The notes: a model not told the origin generated them from the sequence alone. Shown: positions 44,008 through 54,309, counted from the first letter of the stretch. The stretch is DNA of 64,000 nucleotides from Ctena decussata (GCA_963989385.1 OZ022506.1:4195415-4259414); one strand, 5' to 3'. Numbers and translations are program-made.

Positions 44008-45735
44008 AATTATGTCTTCTCAGTTTCTCAACAGCATCAATTTTGCAAGTGACACCTTACAATTTTAAAATTACAACGTTAAAGTGAAGAGTATAATCTA
44101 TTAGGGCATGGAAAATCTTAATGAAAAAGTCCGGGAATTTTAAAGGAAGGGACGACTGGCTTGCAATCCCGATTTTCCAAAGAGACAAAACTGACGGTTG
44201 GCAAGACAATGGAATCTGACAGATTACAATATCATCAGACCTTTATCTTGACACTGCAGAAATGATTGTAGGAAGCCTTCGGGGCCGAGGCGCGCCATGT
44301 TTATCCCAAAGATCCCGAAAAATCAAATGTTTACGAATGGAATCGTCCAGCCATATCCATTTTTTCTGTAAGGGGATGTTTTTGAGGTGTATGGGTAAAT
44401 CTCAATGTTTTTCTGCCAGGTTTGCAAAGGGAAACAACTTTCACCATATCTCAAAATATCTTCGTTGCTTCCATGGATGGAAAAGCCTCTCTACTCATGA
44501 AGGAAAGAATTGACTCCTATTAAAGGAAAGACCTTGCTCCTGCAGAAGCAAATTCTTTCATTTAAGAGTAGACTCCGAGAAGGGAGGCAAAATGTGAATA
44601 ATAAAGTTGTTTTCCATGAAAGTGAACCCATTCACGTAAATTATTGTTAGCTGTGTGGACCGAAATAGGACTACGTTATTTCCGTGGACATTCAGTCCGG
44701 AAATTAGGGTAAGTATCATGAAGGCACAGCGAAAGGCCATTGTTACCGCTACGATCGTACGTACACGAGGCATCAGTTACCTCTTACGAGAAAGGACGAG
44801 CCAGTCTGCATCAATGGTAATAGATCTATACAGTTTAAATGAAAGTGGCCAAAAGCACCAAAACCACAAGTCCGAAACCGCAAGCTATCTACTAATACCG
44901 ACAATTCAGCGAGAATGAAAATCCGGCATCTGAAAGCATCATCAGGCCGCGGCCAAGACTACCAAATCGGAAACAAGTCCAGAAACGGACCAACGAGGCC
45001 ATGGTGTATCCCATAAAACCCTCCAAACTGCCGATACAAGTTTCATTTTGTTCTAATCCTGTGTCAACAGTCCACGGGCGAGTAGCTTCCCTCCATCAAC
45101 CGTTGAAAGCTCGATATCCACAACATACCCCAGCACAGTGGACCAGTCGAGAGACCCAAACCCCGCATGCAGGCGCCGAAGGAACACAGCAACTAAAAAT
45201 TGAAAGTTAACAGTGGAAAAATTGAAGTTGTCCGTCTTGTCATAAAGTCTAGTTTCAGGGTAAGTTACTCAGCTATTTGTGTTTTTGCCTCCCTTCTAAA
45301 TGCGGCCAATTCTAAAGGAAAGAATTTGCTCCTCCAGGAGCAAGTTCTTCTTTAAGGAGTGGGCCCGTTTTTGAAGGGTATCATTGCCAAAGGAAGCAAA
45401 TAGGAAGTCACAAAAGGTGTTATCCTTTGTGAAAATGTCCACAATGTCATTGAAGTGTAACCATATATCTGAATGTGATCTATAGTAAAGATTTTCATAC
45501 TGGAAGTATCCAAAACGGGTTCGTCTGCTGTTACATTGAACCAGTAATTGATTCGCATGAATAAATACAACCTTATTTAAATGTTGCTTGTGTCCTGAAA
45601 TGTAGCAATAGGGACATTCTGATAATACAACACAGTTCTCGATCAAAAAAACAAACGGAATCGTTTATAAATATGAAATCAAACTTTTGAGAAAGCACAA
45701 ATCTGCGTCGCCGTCCATGATTTTTTTCAATCCCT

Positions 45736-45815
45736 TGACGTCGCATTTGATTGGCTGATAAAAAGACGTTGACAACGCTGACGCTATAAATACGCAGCAA
45801 CGGAGCCGCTTGTCA
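45736..45815 (+). promoter_or_regulatory. Core promoter of copy B
   Basis: CRE-like TGACGTCG (45736-45743), inverted CCAAT box ATTGG (45750-45754), TATAAATA (45785-45792) and TCAGAA initiator with predicted start at 45815, exactly 30 nt from TATA. The leader is then 30 nt. The same order and spacing recur in copies C, D and E. Confidence 0.7.
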
Positions 45816-45844
45816 GAACTTGTTCTGCTCCTTGAGGAATCAAG

Positions 45845-46219
45845 ATGTATAGGAAGTATCGTGCGGAGAGAAGAATTTTGGCAGAGGCAGGTGAAGCAGT
45901 GTACGGCGAAGAACTGACGGTGGGCGAGTCGAGATGTGAGCTGAGATTTGGTGAGGAGCCAGAGGCGGGCGAGCTGATGCGGGGTACAAGATTAGGGGCG
46001 GGCGAGCCGAGGTTTGGCAGTCAGCTACATTTACAGAGACTGGTGGAAAAGATTACACGAGTAATGTTACATATGGCTGAAGTACTGGAGTCTAGGAGTG
46101 AAAATTTGGACACTAGCAGAGAGGATAAACACCAAGATGTTGCTATTGCTACCGCTGCTACAGAAGAAGAGTATGATGACGAGGAAACCAGCCTGTATGG
46201 AATGATAAGGCCTTTCTGA
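45845..46219 (+). CDS. Multicopy intronless acidic small protein, copy B (124 aa)
   Basis: The frame is open from MYRKYRAERRILAEAGEAVY to TGA. Layout: basic N terminus (KYRAERR), two VGE/AGE-P-R repeats (residues about 26-62: VGESRCELRFGEEPEAGE, AGEPRFGSQL), a helical leucine/methionine stretch (LHLQRLVEKITRVMLHMAEV), a serine/threonine linker, and an acidic tail EEEYDDEETSLYGMIRPF. No signal peptide or membrane segment. It is preceded by a TATA promoter and followed by a histone-like 3' hairpin. Against copy C, the last 19 codons differ by three silent changes and no replacement, and two codons are absent in frame, which suggests selection on the protein. I do not recognise the family; it is not a core histone. 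Function unknown. Confidence 0.75.
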   Translation: MYRKYRAERRILAEAGEAVYGEELTVGESRCELRFGEEPEAGELMRGTRLGAGEPRFGSQLHLQRLVEKITRVMLHMAEVLESRSENLDTSREDKHQDVAIATAATEEEYDDEETSLYGMIRPF

Positions 46220-46311
46220 GGCCCTTACCTGTGACAAAAAATATCTAAAAAGCAAATAAAAATAATAAAATAAAGAAATAGTAAAAATATGATAACCTCG
46301 GCCAATCAACA

Positions 46312-46347
46312 GGCCCCTTGTCGGGCCACCAAATAGTCCAGAAAGAA
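46312..46347 (+). terminator. Histone-like 3' hairpin and purine element, copy B
   Basis: GGCCCCTTGTCGGGCC (46312-46327), ACCAAATAGTCC, then AGAAAGAA (46340-46347). AATAAA-rich sequence (46254-46275) lies between stop and hairpin, so ordinary polyadenylation is also possible. Confidence 0.55.
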
Positions 46348-46493
46348 CCCCTTATGAGTTGCTTTCCTTTTTGAAATTTTGATTACCAAAGCTTATGCTG
46401 TACATTTAGCTTCTCTGCTAAAACCCAAACACACAATTAAGTTTCCTTGTAAAAGGAAATGCTTGCGAGTTTTTACAGTTTGTGTATATTAAA

Positions 46494-46688
46494 TGGCTGG
46501 ATGACTTGCGATTTTATGTCCTTTTCAGCAGTATTTCAGTCATATCAGGAAGATGGGAATGTCATAATGAAATGATGTGTGCAATGGAATCCCGTTTACG
46601 GTAGGAAAGATTCTCGCCTCAAGCGGGACTTGAGCCCGGTCCGCTAGACCCGTAGGCCAGCGCTTAACCCACTGAGCTACCGGGGCAA
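46494..46688 (-). mobile_element. tRNA-headed SINE, family 1, copy 4
   Basis: Plus-strand GATTTTATGTCCTTTTCAGC at the tail side; CTTAACCCACTGAGCTACCG is the reversed A box and CAAGCGGGACTTGAGCCCGG the reversed B box. Confidence 0.8.
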
Positions 46689-46689
46689 G

Positions 46690-47120
46690 GTATATTTTCA
46701 GGGGAAGCAATTGTGCCATTTTCATGTTTGCCTTCCTTTTAAACGGGGTCAACACTTAAACAAAAGAGTAGACCCCTTTTTGAGAGGATTTTTTTTATGC
46801 AGGGAAACAATCAGGACTATATACTGATTGATTGATTTGGATTTAACGGCCCTTTGAGACAGTATTTCTGTCTATATCGGGCCGTCTCCCAGAGAGAGGG
46901 AGAAAGAAGCAAAATGATAGACGAGAAAAAATGTCCAAACAACCCCCACCCGCACCTACTGCAAGCACAGTAGCCCATTTCTCTACAATGTTCCAAATCA
47001 GTTGGACGCCCCGGCACTGGAAGTTATACACACCACCATCCACCACCCGACCTTCGCCATCAGGAAGTCAGAACAGAAGAGTTGTAACTCTTTGTAAAAT
47101 GACAGAAAACATTGGGGTGT
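46690..47120. repeat. Hairpin-family fragment plus dispersed GATTTAACGGCCC repeat
   Basis: TATTTTCAGGGGAAGCAATT at 46692, then at 46833 GATTGATTTGGATTTAACGG and GGGCCGTCTCCCAGAGAGAG. A 128-codon frame crosses these repeats without family support. Confidence 0.45.
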
Positions 47121-47689
47121 ATCCATACATCTTAGATTTGCAGCTAACATACTGTAACATTCCCTCTGTCACAGACTTTCTTGCCAAGCATACTGGAGAG
47201 AAGCCTTACATGGCCACACAGGCCCGATTTCACGTCGCATTTAAAATGCAGATTAAGCCTTATTTGACTGTTTTCCCACAGGTAAGATACAAAAAGCATT
47301 TCACGTGCGTCAACTAATTTAAAATACGAAACGCCGTTATCGGAGGACTAACTTTTTTGTAAACATATTTCAGACAAAATATGAAAACAACGACTATACA
47401 ATTCTCTCTATATATTCCATTAAAATCTATTATATCAACATCAGTCATAATACGAACCGTACCAGTCCGTTTCAGAACAATCATTTGAATGTCCCATGCA
47501 AGTCCGCTTAGCGGATTGCCATTGAGTGTATGAAGGTTTGTTCTTTAATCTGACTGGCATGCATCGTATGGCGACATAATAAGATTCATGCCAGTCCATT
47601 TGAGAGCAATCATTTGAACGGCCCAATCCGTTGATCGGACTGGCATTTAGCGTATAGTATAAAGAATTTTTCTTAAATATAACGGAGAT

Positions 47690-48347
47690 TGGTCGTATCG
47701 CTACTGATGAGTGGAACAAGCTGTGAAAAAGTTTAGGGATCCATATATATGACAACTTAACATGGACAAATCATTTTCAACATGTTTCAAAAAAAAGATA
47801 TCGTCATACCTTTTGCTTTTGTCTCAAATAAAAGCAAACCTTCCATTACAACACAGAGTGCTATTCTACAATGCCTATATTAAGCCACATTTTTAATATT
47901 ACTGTGTAATTTGGGGAAATTCGTGAAATTCTAATGTATATAAAACTGAAAAATTACAGAGAAGAGCCTGTAGGACGATACTTGGTAAGGATTATACATC
48001 ATTGGAAGATGCTCGTAGGCAATTAAATATGTTATCATTTGAAGAATTGATTTTCATAAACAAAGCTAAAATAATGTTAAAGGTAACTCATGACATTTCT
48101 CAAATTTATATTACGGAAATGTTCCAAATTAAAGGCTGTAATAATGAAGATACAACGAATTTGAGCTCTGATTCAAATAAGAATTTGAAGGCACCAAGGC
48201 CTAAATTAAACATGTTTGAAAAACAGCATATCTTATTCAGGTGTTTTAATTTGGAATAGCATTCCAGTTGAAATAAGAAATGCCAACACAATTGATTCTT
48301 TTGTTGATAAATGTTTAAAATGGATGAAAGAAGGTCTTAAACTTTAA
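47690..48347 (+). pseudogene. Non-LTR retrotransposon reverse transcriptase, C-terminal remnant
   Basis: Plus-strand pieces read IYDNLTWTNHFQHVSKK, QIKANLPLQHRVLFYNAYIK, LQRRACRTILGKDYTSLEDA, RRQLNMLSFEELIFINKAKI, and finally LIWNSIPVEIRNANTIDSFV. These are standard post-catalytic motifs of bivalve jockey-like elements. At least three frame changes and internal stops; 5' truncated. Ends about GGTCTTAAACTTTAA. Confidence 0.8.
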
Positions 48348-48349
48348 TA

Positions 48350-49389
48350 TTCACGCTCACATACCTCCACCGCAAAAGCAATTTCGATAGTTTACAGAGA
48401 TAATGTATGTAGGCATAAATAACCAAAAAGTGTGTGTGTTTTTCAAGCTTTTCGTTTCATTCCCCCTTTTTCTACTCATAATGTTCACTTGTACTTGTTA
48501 CTGTTTTATGCTTGTTACCATGTATATGCTGTGCTCGTCTTAAGAGCTAGGGCCCCAGGGAAGATTGGTTTTACCAATGTAGTCACCCTCGTAAAATAAA
48601 GTCATTACTTACTTGTTGGGGTGTAAATGACGCAATAGTGTGGTATTCTTTCATGATCAGGATAATACCCTTCGCGTTCGATTGATAAACTGGAACAGCT
48701 GACAGAAGTCATACTGTAACCCAGCCCGCTCCAGCAGGTCCATCTGTTTTCCTTGGCTATGGAGTGTTTTTAGCCTGATAGGCTGATAGGCATTAGTGCC
48801 TGGACTGTAAAATTTATCTAGAAAACGTGCTTTTAAAACTCTATGCCCTCCCTGTCCCCCCCCCCTCGCCTCCACACACACACACGCACATTCGCCCGCC
48901 CCTCCTTAAACACAAGATACACAAGATAAAAGAATTTAGTTACGAATTTTCGGCCCACATAGGAGCACCTACAGAAGATAATAGTGCAACTAAATATAAT
49001 CAAGGCGAGAAATCCAAATGACAGATCATATCAAGAACAAAAAGACGGATATGCACACTTATGAAATACAACTACAGTTTGAGGAGAAAGGGCAAACTTT
49101 CAGGTGGACAAACTTTGTCATTTAGACAACTGCTTCCCCTCCCAAAGCCGACCCCCTAATATGGGAAGAATTTGTTCCCCTAGGAAAAAACACCTCCACC
49201 AAAAGCAGATCCCCTCCCCCCAACCCCCCCCCCCCCCACCCGTGGCGAGGGGGGGGCGCTGCGACAGTTACAGAAACAGACAGGAAGTCACAATAAGTCT
49301 CCGCTGCAAAAATGACACGTTAAAAAAAGCTAATGAAGGATTGATTTACTGTCAGGAAACAGCATCAATGCACAAAAAGTGATTCTTTC
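48350..49389. other. Spacer with purine/pyrimidine runs, no gene seen
   Basis: C runs at 48856-48868 and 49215-49240, and a CACACA tract at about 48874. A hairpin-family trace at 49080-49200 (TTTCAGGTGGACAAACTTTG). No supported coding sequence. Confidence 0.4.
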
Positions 49390-49437
49390 TGTCTCTCTGT
49401 CTGTCTCTCTCTCTCTCTCTGGGGGGACCGGGCCGGG

Positions 49438-49485
<48 letters not shown>
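49390..49485. repeat. Compound microsatellite (CT)n-(GT)n
   Basis: CT tract about 49390-49420, a short GGGGGGACCGGGCCGGGCTC bridge, then TG repeats 49440-49485. Confidence 0.95.
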
Positions 49486-49487
<2 letters not shown>

Positions 49488-49540
49488 TCTTAAATCAAAG
49501 AATTTGCTCATGGGAGCAAATTCTTTGATTTAAGAATAGC
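49486..49540. repeat. Perfect hairpin of the GAATTTGCTCC family
   Basis: ATTCTTAAATCAAAGAATTT, GCTC ATGG GAGC, AAATTCTTTGATTTAAGAAT: about 24 paired bases with a four-base loop, the cleanest member in the window. Confidence 0.8.
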
Positions 49541-49935
49541 CCTTAAGTTTCAAGTGATACCTTAAACAGGTATAATGAACTTTTGGGTCCTTTAAAGGGT
49601 ACGAAAAATCGGAAAACTTGAAGAAAAAGTCAGCAAGTTTAAAGTAGGCATGGCTGCTACCCTGGATGTTGCCAGGAAACCAAAATGAGTGTTGGCAAAG
49701 ATGCAGACAATTAACAACCAATAAGCCCCTTTCCCTGACCGTTAATAAGAAGACTTTATGACCATACATGTAGTTGTCGTATGTATCCATAATATCCCGA
49801 AAACTAAAACGTTTAGGAATGCTCTTTTCCGGCGACGCCCATTTATTCTGTTAGGGGATGTTCTATAACTTGAAGGTGTATGGGTACATCTCAATATTTT
49901 TCGCCCTGTTTGCGAAGGCAAACATTGTTCATAAT

Positions 49936-50176
49936 GTGAGCCACGGAACGAGAAAACCAACAATGTGGCATGTACGCCAAGCGAAGACTCAGATCAGCCA
50001 AGGCATCCGCTCAGTCTGGTCAGAGCCTTTGTTGTGCACTCAAAGGATAGCTAAGAGTCGAAGCTAGCTCCATGCGGATAACGAAGACTCTGATCAGACT
50101 GGGCGGATGCCAAGGCTGAACTGATTCTTTGCTGGGCGCACATGTCACTTTGTTGGCTTTGTCATGTCGCGGCTCA
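49936..50176. repeat. 235-bp fold-back MITE, copy 7
   Basis: TGAGCCACGGAACGAGAAAA and GCTTTGTCATGTCGCGGCTC, with GACTCTGATCAGACTGGGCG core. Confidence 0.85.
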
Positions 50177-50924
50177 TATCTTCTTTGCTTCTATGGCTGG
50201 TAAAGCTTTTGAAAATGAGGGTTACCCATGAAGAAAAGAATAGGCTCCTCTAACAGAAAAGACTTTGCTTCTATATGAGCATTTTTCCCTTTAAGAATTG
50301 ACCCGTATCAAGAAGTGAGGTTAAATGTGAATGGTGGACTTGCTTTCCCTGAAAGTAAACCGATTTACATATGATTATTATTAGCAGTGTAGACCGAAAT
50401 CAGAATACATAGTTTTCTCAGACGTTCTGCCAGATCATTTCAAGTAAGCATTATGAAGGCATGGCGAAAAGCCATAGTCATGAAACATGGTCAATTCTGC
50501 ATCTTGCTGTCTTAGTTGAGGATATGGATACAATCGCAGGAACTTGAAATTCTAGCTTAGAAACGTCACCCAAAAGGTCCGATACCAACAATACAGTATA
50601 ACACATATGAACTTTCTGATTTTTTACATTTTCAAGTGTTTCACGGTCTAAACTTCAAGCGCCTGTGCTAACTATATCAGGGGAAGCAACTTTGCCATTT
50701 TATTTATTGCCTTCCGTCTCAATGGGATCAACTTCTCTAGGAGGAAATTCTTTCTTTAAACAGTGAACCCCGTTTTGAAGGGTTTCATTTCCCATGGAAG
50801 AAAGTAGGAAGTCACAAAGTTGTCTCCCTTTGTAAAAAAAATCTAAAAATCATGCAAGTGTACATGTACCAATACTACTGAAAGTGACCAAATAACAAAG
50901 ATGTTCGAACGGGGCAGGGGCGTA

Positions 50925-51138
50925 ACTAGATACAATTTCATTATACGCATAACCATGTTTTGTTATCTGCTTCTTGAAGGGAAAGCTAGAATTTCCGCCA
51001 CTTTGACAATTGGTTTAAAATCTTTTCTAATTTATAAATTTTCAACATGCAAATATGCAGGAGCGTTTTGAAATTTTGTCAATTTTGACAAAATTTCAAT
51101 ACGCACCTGCGTATTTGCCGTATAGGTAGCTACGCCCT
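50925..51138. mobile_element. GGGCGTAACTAG-ended element in the copy C unit
   Basis: AGGGGCGTAACTAGATAC at the left and GTAGCTACGCCC at the right, with the GAAATTTTGTCAATTTTGAC hairpin of the 36482 element. It interrupts sequence that is continuous in the other units just before GGGAGTATCCAAAACG. Confidence 0.75.
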
Positions 51139-51376
51139 TGCTGGGAGTATCCAAAACGAGTTTGATTGCTCTAATCTTAACCAATAATTGACTGGCATCA
51201 ATAAATACGACTTTGGTTCAATGTTGCTTATGTGCTGAAATGAAGCATTAGGGACTGTCTGATAAATCAACAAAATTCTCACTCAAACAATAAACGGAAT
51301 CGTTTATAAATATAAAATCAATCTTTTTCAGAAAGCACAAATCTGCGTTGCCGTCTATGATTTTTTTTCAATCCCC

Positions 51377-51456
51377 TGACGTCGCATTTGATTGGCTGAT
51401 AAAAAGACGTTGACAACGCTGACGCTATAAATACGCAGCAACGGAGCCGCTTGTCA
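51377..51456 (+). promoter_or_regulatory. Core promoter of copy C
   Basis: TGACGTCG (51377-51384), ATTGG (51391-51395), TATAAATA (51426-51433), predicted start at A51456 in TCAGAA. Identical layout to copy B. Confidence 0.7.
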
Positions 51457-51485
51457 GAACTTGTTCTGCTCCTTGAGGAATCAAG

Positions 51486-51866
51486 ATGTATAGGAAGTAT
51501 CGTGCGGAGAGAAGACTTTTGACAGAGCCGGGCGAAGCTGGGTACGGCGAAGAACTGAAGGTGGGCGAGCCGAGGTGTGAGCTGAGGTTTTGTGAAGAAT
51601 CAAAGGCGGGCGAGCTAATGCGGGGTGCAAGATTAGAGGCGGGCGAGCCGAGGTGTGGCAGTCAGCTACATTTACAGAATCTGATGCAAAAGATTTCAAG
51701 AGTAATGTATCATATGGCTGAAGTACTGGAGTCTAGGAGTGAAAGTGTGGCTACAAGCAGTGAAGATAAAAACCAAGCTATTGCTGTTGCTACTACTGCT
51801 GACACTGAAGAAGAAGAGTATGATGACGAGGAAACCAGCCTCTATGGAATGATTAGGCCTTTTTGA
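51486..51866 (+). CDS. Multicopy intronless acidic small protein, copy C (126 aa)
   Basis: Open from MYRKYRAERRLLTEPGEAGY to TGA. It contains VGEPRCELRFCEESKAGE and AGEPRCGSQL repeats, LHLQNLMQKISRVMYHMAEV, LESRSESVATSSEDKNQ and the invariant EEEEYDDEETSLYGMIRPF. Residues 55-126 are nearly identical to copy D, while the first 50 vary more. Three cysteines lie in the repeat region. The opposite strand is also open for 72 codons, which follows from codon composition. Function and family are not recognised. Confidence 0.75.
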   Translation: MYRKYRAERRLLTEPGEAGYGEELKVGEPRCELRFCEESKAGELMRGARLEAGEPRCGSQLHLQNLMQKISRVMYHMAEVLESRSESVATSSEDKNQAIAVATTADTEEEEYDDEETSLYGMIRPF

Positions 51867-51965
51867 GGCCCGTATCTGTGAAAAAAATATTTAAAAAAAA
51901 AAAAACGAATAAAAATAACAAAATAAAGAAATAGTAAAAATATAATAAACCTTAGCTAATCAACA

Positions 51966-52000
51966 GGCCCTTGTCGGGCCACCAAATAATCCAGAAAGGA
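51966..52000 (+). terminator. Histone-like 3' hairpin and purine element, copy C
   Basis: GGCCCTTGTCGGGCC (51966-51980), ACCAAATAATCC and AGAAAGGA. One loop base fewer than in copy B. Confidence 0.55.
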
Positions 52001-52179
52001 ACCTTTATGAGTTGCTTACTTTTTTTACATTGAGTTTAGCAAAGCTTACGCTTTTCCTCTGCTTAAATCCAAGCATATATGAAAAGAGCACAAGAAAGCT
52101 TAACTTACTTATGTCTGCACGAACGGAATGACTGTCAAACAGACATAAAGTCGAAAGTTATACCCCCTGGACATACTTG

Positions 52180-52440
52180 GTATGCCGGGTGAAAGAATTA
52201 TTTCCTCAAAGAGAAGCTCCCTTTCAGGGAGAGGCAAAAGCTTGTAAATCTCAGTAATCTTCATTTGAGGCATATCCACATGCCTTAAGATAAACTGGTA
52301 TATTTTCAGGGGAAACAACTTCGTCACTTTCTTGTTTGCCTCCCTTTTAAATCGGTCAACCCTTAAATGGAAGAATTTGCTCCTCTAGGAGCAAATTCTT
52401 TAAGAGTAGACCCCTTTTTGAAAGGTTTCGTCTCTCTGAC
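52180..52440. repeat. GAATTTGCTCC hairpin-family block
   Basis: GGTATATTTTCAGGGGAAAC, then GGAAGAATTTGCTCC TCTA GGAGCAAATTCTTTAAG and AGTAGACCCCTTTTTGAAAG. Near-identical block at 63000-63260. Confidence 0.65.
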
Positions 52441-52499
52441 AAAGTTATGCTTAGCTAACACAAACATATTTTTTCTTCGCCTAAAAGTTTGTTAAGTTG

Positions 52500-52915
52500 T
52501 TCCTTGAATGTAAGTAAGGCTTCTCTCCAGCATGCTCTGCAAGTAAGGTAAATATGTATATTTTCAGGGGAAGCAACTTTGCCACTTTCATGTTTGCTTC
52601 CATTGTAAACGGGGTCAACACTTAGAGGAAGAATTTGCTTCTCCAGGAGCAATTTTTTTTTCTTTAAAAGTTGACCCCTTCTTGAAAGGTTTTCGTCTCT
52701 CTGACAAAGTCATGCTTAGCTGACGCCAGTTTATTTAGTTTGATAAGTTGTACCTTGCGTGGCTATGTAAGGCTTCTCCCCAACATGTTCTTGCCTGGCT
52801 ATATAAGGCTTCTTCCCAGCATGGTTTTGCTCGGCTATGTAAGGCTTCTTCCCAGCATGTTCTTGCGTGGCTATGTAAGGCTTCTTCCCAGCATGTTCGG
52901 CGAGTAACCTGAGAG
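52500..52915 (-). repeat. 36-bp tandem repeat encoding zinc-finger-linker-like units
   Basis: Minus strand: CATGCTGGGAAGAAGCCTTA then CATAGCCACGCAAGAA repeats about four times over 52750-52905, in frame as HAGKKPYIATQE. A single diverged unit with HAGEKPYLH is at 52515-52545, next to a GAATTTGCTCC hairpin (52620-52665). No zinc-finger Cys/His pairs accompany it. Confidence 0.6.
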
Positions 52916-53369
52916 ATCTATAAGCCTAGCATTAGACTAAATAATCTGAAAACTATCTGAGATTTCCTTGCCTCGGTCTAAACTCCATCATTGATTAATT
53001 TCATCATACATCATATTTTATAGAACAGAGTCTTCAATGAAAACCTCAACATCCTGTTGAAGCTGTTCCTACAAACTTCAAAATAATTTTCTATTAAGAG
53101 TTCTGACATGTTTGTTAATTTCACCTTGTGCATGTATTTTCACAATATCACCAGACTTTTATCTTGACACTGCAGAAATGATTGTAGGAAGCCTTTAGGG
53201 CCGTGGCGCGCCGTGTTTATCCCAAATATCCCGACAAATCAAATGTTTAGGAATGGAATCGTCCAGCCATATCCATTATTACTGTGAGGGGATGTTTTTA
53301 AGGTGTATTGGTAAGTCTCAATGTTTCCCTGCCAGGTTTGCAAAAAGGGAAACAACGTTCATCATATTA

Positions 53370-53432
53370 GCCGCATGTGGGCGCACATGCCACTTTGTTG
53401 GTTTTCTCGTGTCGCGGCACATATCTCAAAAT
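53370..53432. repeat. Internally deleted fold-back MITE, ~62 bp
   Basis: TAGCCGCATG at the left and CCACTTTGTTGGTTTTCTCG then TGTCGCGGCAC at the right. Units B and E lack it, reading CATATCTCAAAATATC or similar straight through. Confidence 0.75.
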
Positions 53433-53838
53433 ATCTTCGTTGCTTCCACGGATGGTAAAGCCTCTCTACTCATGAAGAAAAGAATTGACTCCTCTTAAAG
53501 CAAGGACTTTGCTCCTGTAGGAGCAAATTCTTATCTTTAAGAGTAGACTCCTTTAGAGAAGGGGAGCAAAAATGTGAATGATAAAGTTGTTTTCCATGAA
53601 AGTGTACCCATTCACCGTAAATATTGGTAGCTGTGTGGACCGAAATAGGACTACGTTATTTCCGTGGACATTCAGTCCGGATCTTTAGGGTAAGTATCAT
53701 GAAAGCACAACAAAAAGCCATTGTTACCGTTACGATAATAGGTACACGAGGCATCACTTACCTCTCGCGAGAATGGACGAAAAGCCAGTTTCGTTTAACA
53801 TGGTCAATTCTGCATCAAGGATAATAGATACAGTTTAA

Positions 53839-54309
53839 AGTCTCCATAGTCCTATAAGTGGTAAAAACGTCTAAACGCAAACTGTGATGAAAAGCGTTTA
53901 GTGACAAAATATGTTTTTGTGTGCATTTATTGATCCAAATACCTGGCAAAAAGCATGGGGAACGTGTTTTTGAAAGACGACAATTAGTTCTACATAATAC
54001 AGGTATCCTCTTCTGGTTTCCCGTTGAACGATGTAACATAAACAAAAGCGGTTCAGTGAATGGGACGCCACTGCTGTACATTGTATTTTTACCATATTTT
54101 CATTGTTTATGAAATCGAAAGTAGGTCATTTTAGTTGGCAACTAAAATGACCCAAATCTATTTTCGAACCTTTTTTATGGTAAACTTTATGAAGTTTTAT
54201 TGGTTTGAATATGGCTAATTGCTGTGATTTACAATGATGAAACGATGGCGAGAAGCTTGCAGCGATACCTCACGATAAAATTTTTCATGCTGATAGAGCG
54301 ATGGGGCCT
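53839..54309. mobile_element. 471-bp TTAA-flanked element
   Basis: TTAA at 53835-53838 and 54310-54313; units B and E have the empty site CAGTTTAAATGAAAG. Ends AGTCTCCATAGTCCTAT and, reverse complemented, AGGCCCCATCGCTCTAT match at 12-13 of 17 positions. Internal palindrome GGTCATTTTAGTTGGCAACT. TTAA duplication is typical of piggyBac-type elements; no transposase is present. Confidence 0.7.

Larger units (their letters stand above)
43390..46440 (+). repeat. Segmental duplication unit carrying copy B
   Basis: 43390-44230 matches 57245-58315 (TTCTAACTATGGTTGAAGCC, CATAAGCGTTAGACATTC, and a shared fold-back MITE). 44230-45240 matches 53140-54940 and 58470-60960. 45240-46440 matches 54940-56110, 60960-62110 and 51140-52060. 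This is the least interrupted unit. Confidence 0.85.
49860..52060 (+). repeat. Segmental duplication unit carrying copy C
   Basis: 50380-50700 matches 5690-5850 and 5050-5125 inverted; 51140-52060 matches the promoter-gene-3' hairpin part of the other units. The far-upstream half differs from the B/D/E units, so C and A form a second subgroup for flanking sequence. Confidence 0.65.

Noticed and set aside
45845..46219. Copy B as a divergent histone because of its 3' end
   Set aside because: The protein is acidic, lacks a histone fold pattern and has no lysine-rich tail; only the mRNA signals are histone-like.
46931..47317. 128-codon frame starting MSKQPPPAP
   Set aside because: Crosses two unrelated dispersed repeats, with no family match and no splice support.
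51481..51699. 72-codon frame antisense to copy C (also antisense to D)
   Set aside because: Mirror of the real gene; the same-strand frame has the promoter, start and 3' end.
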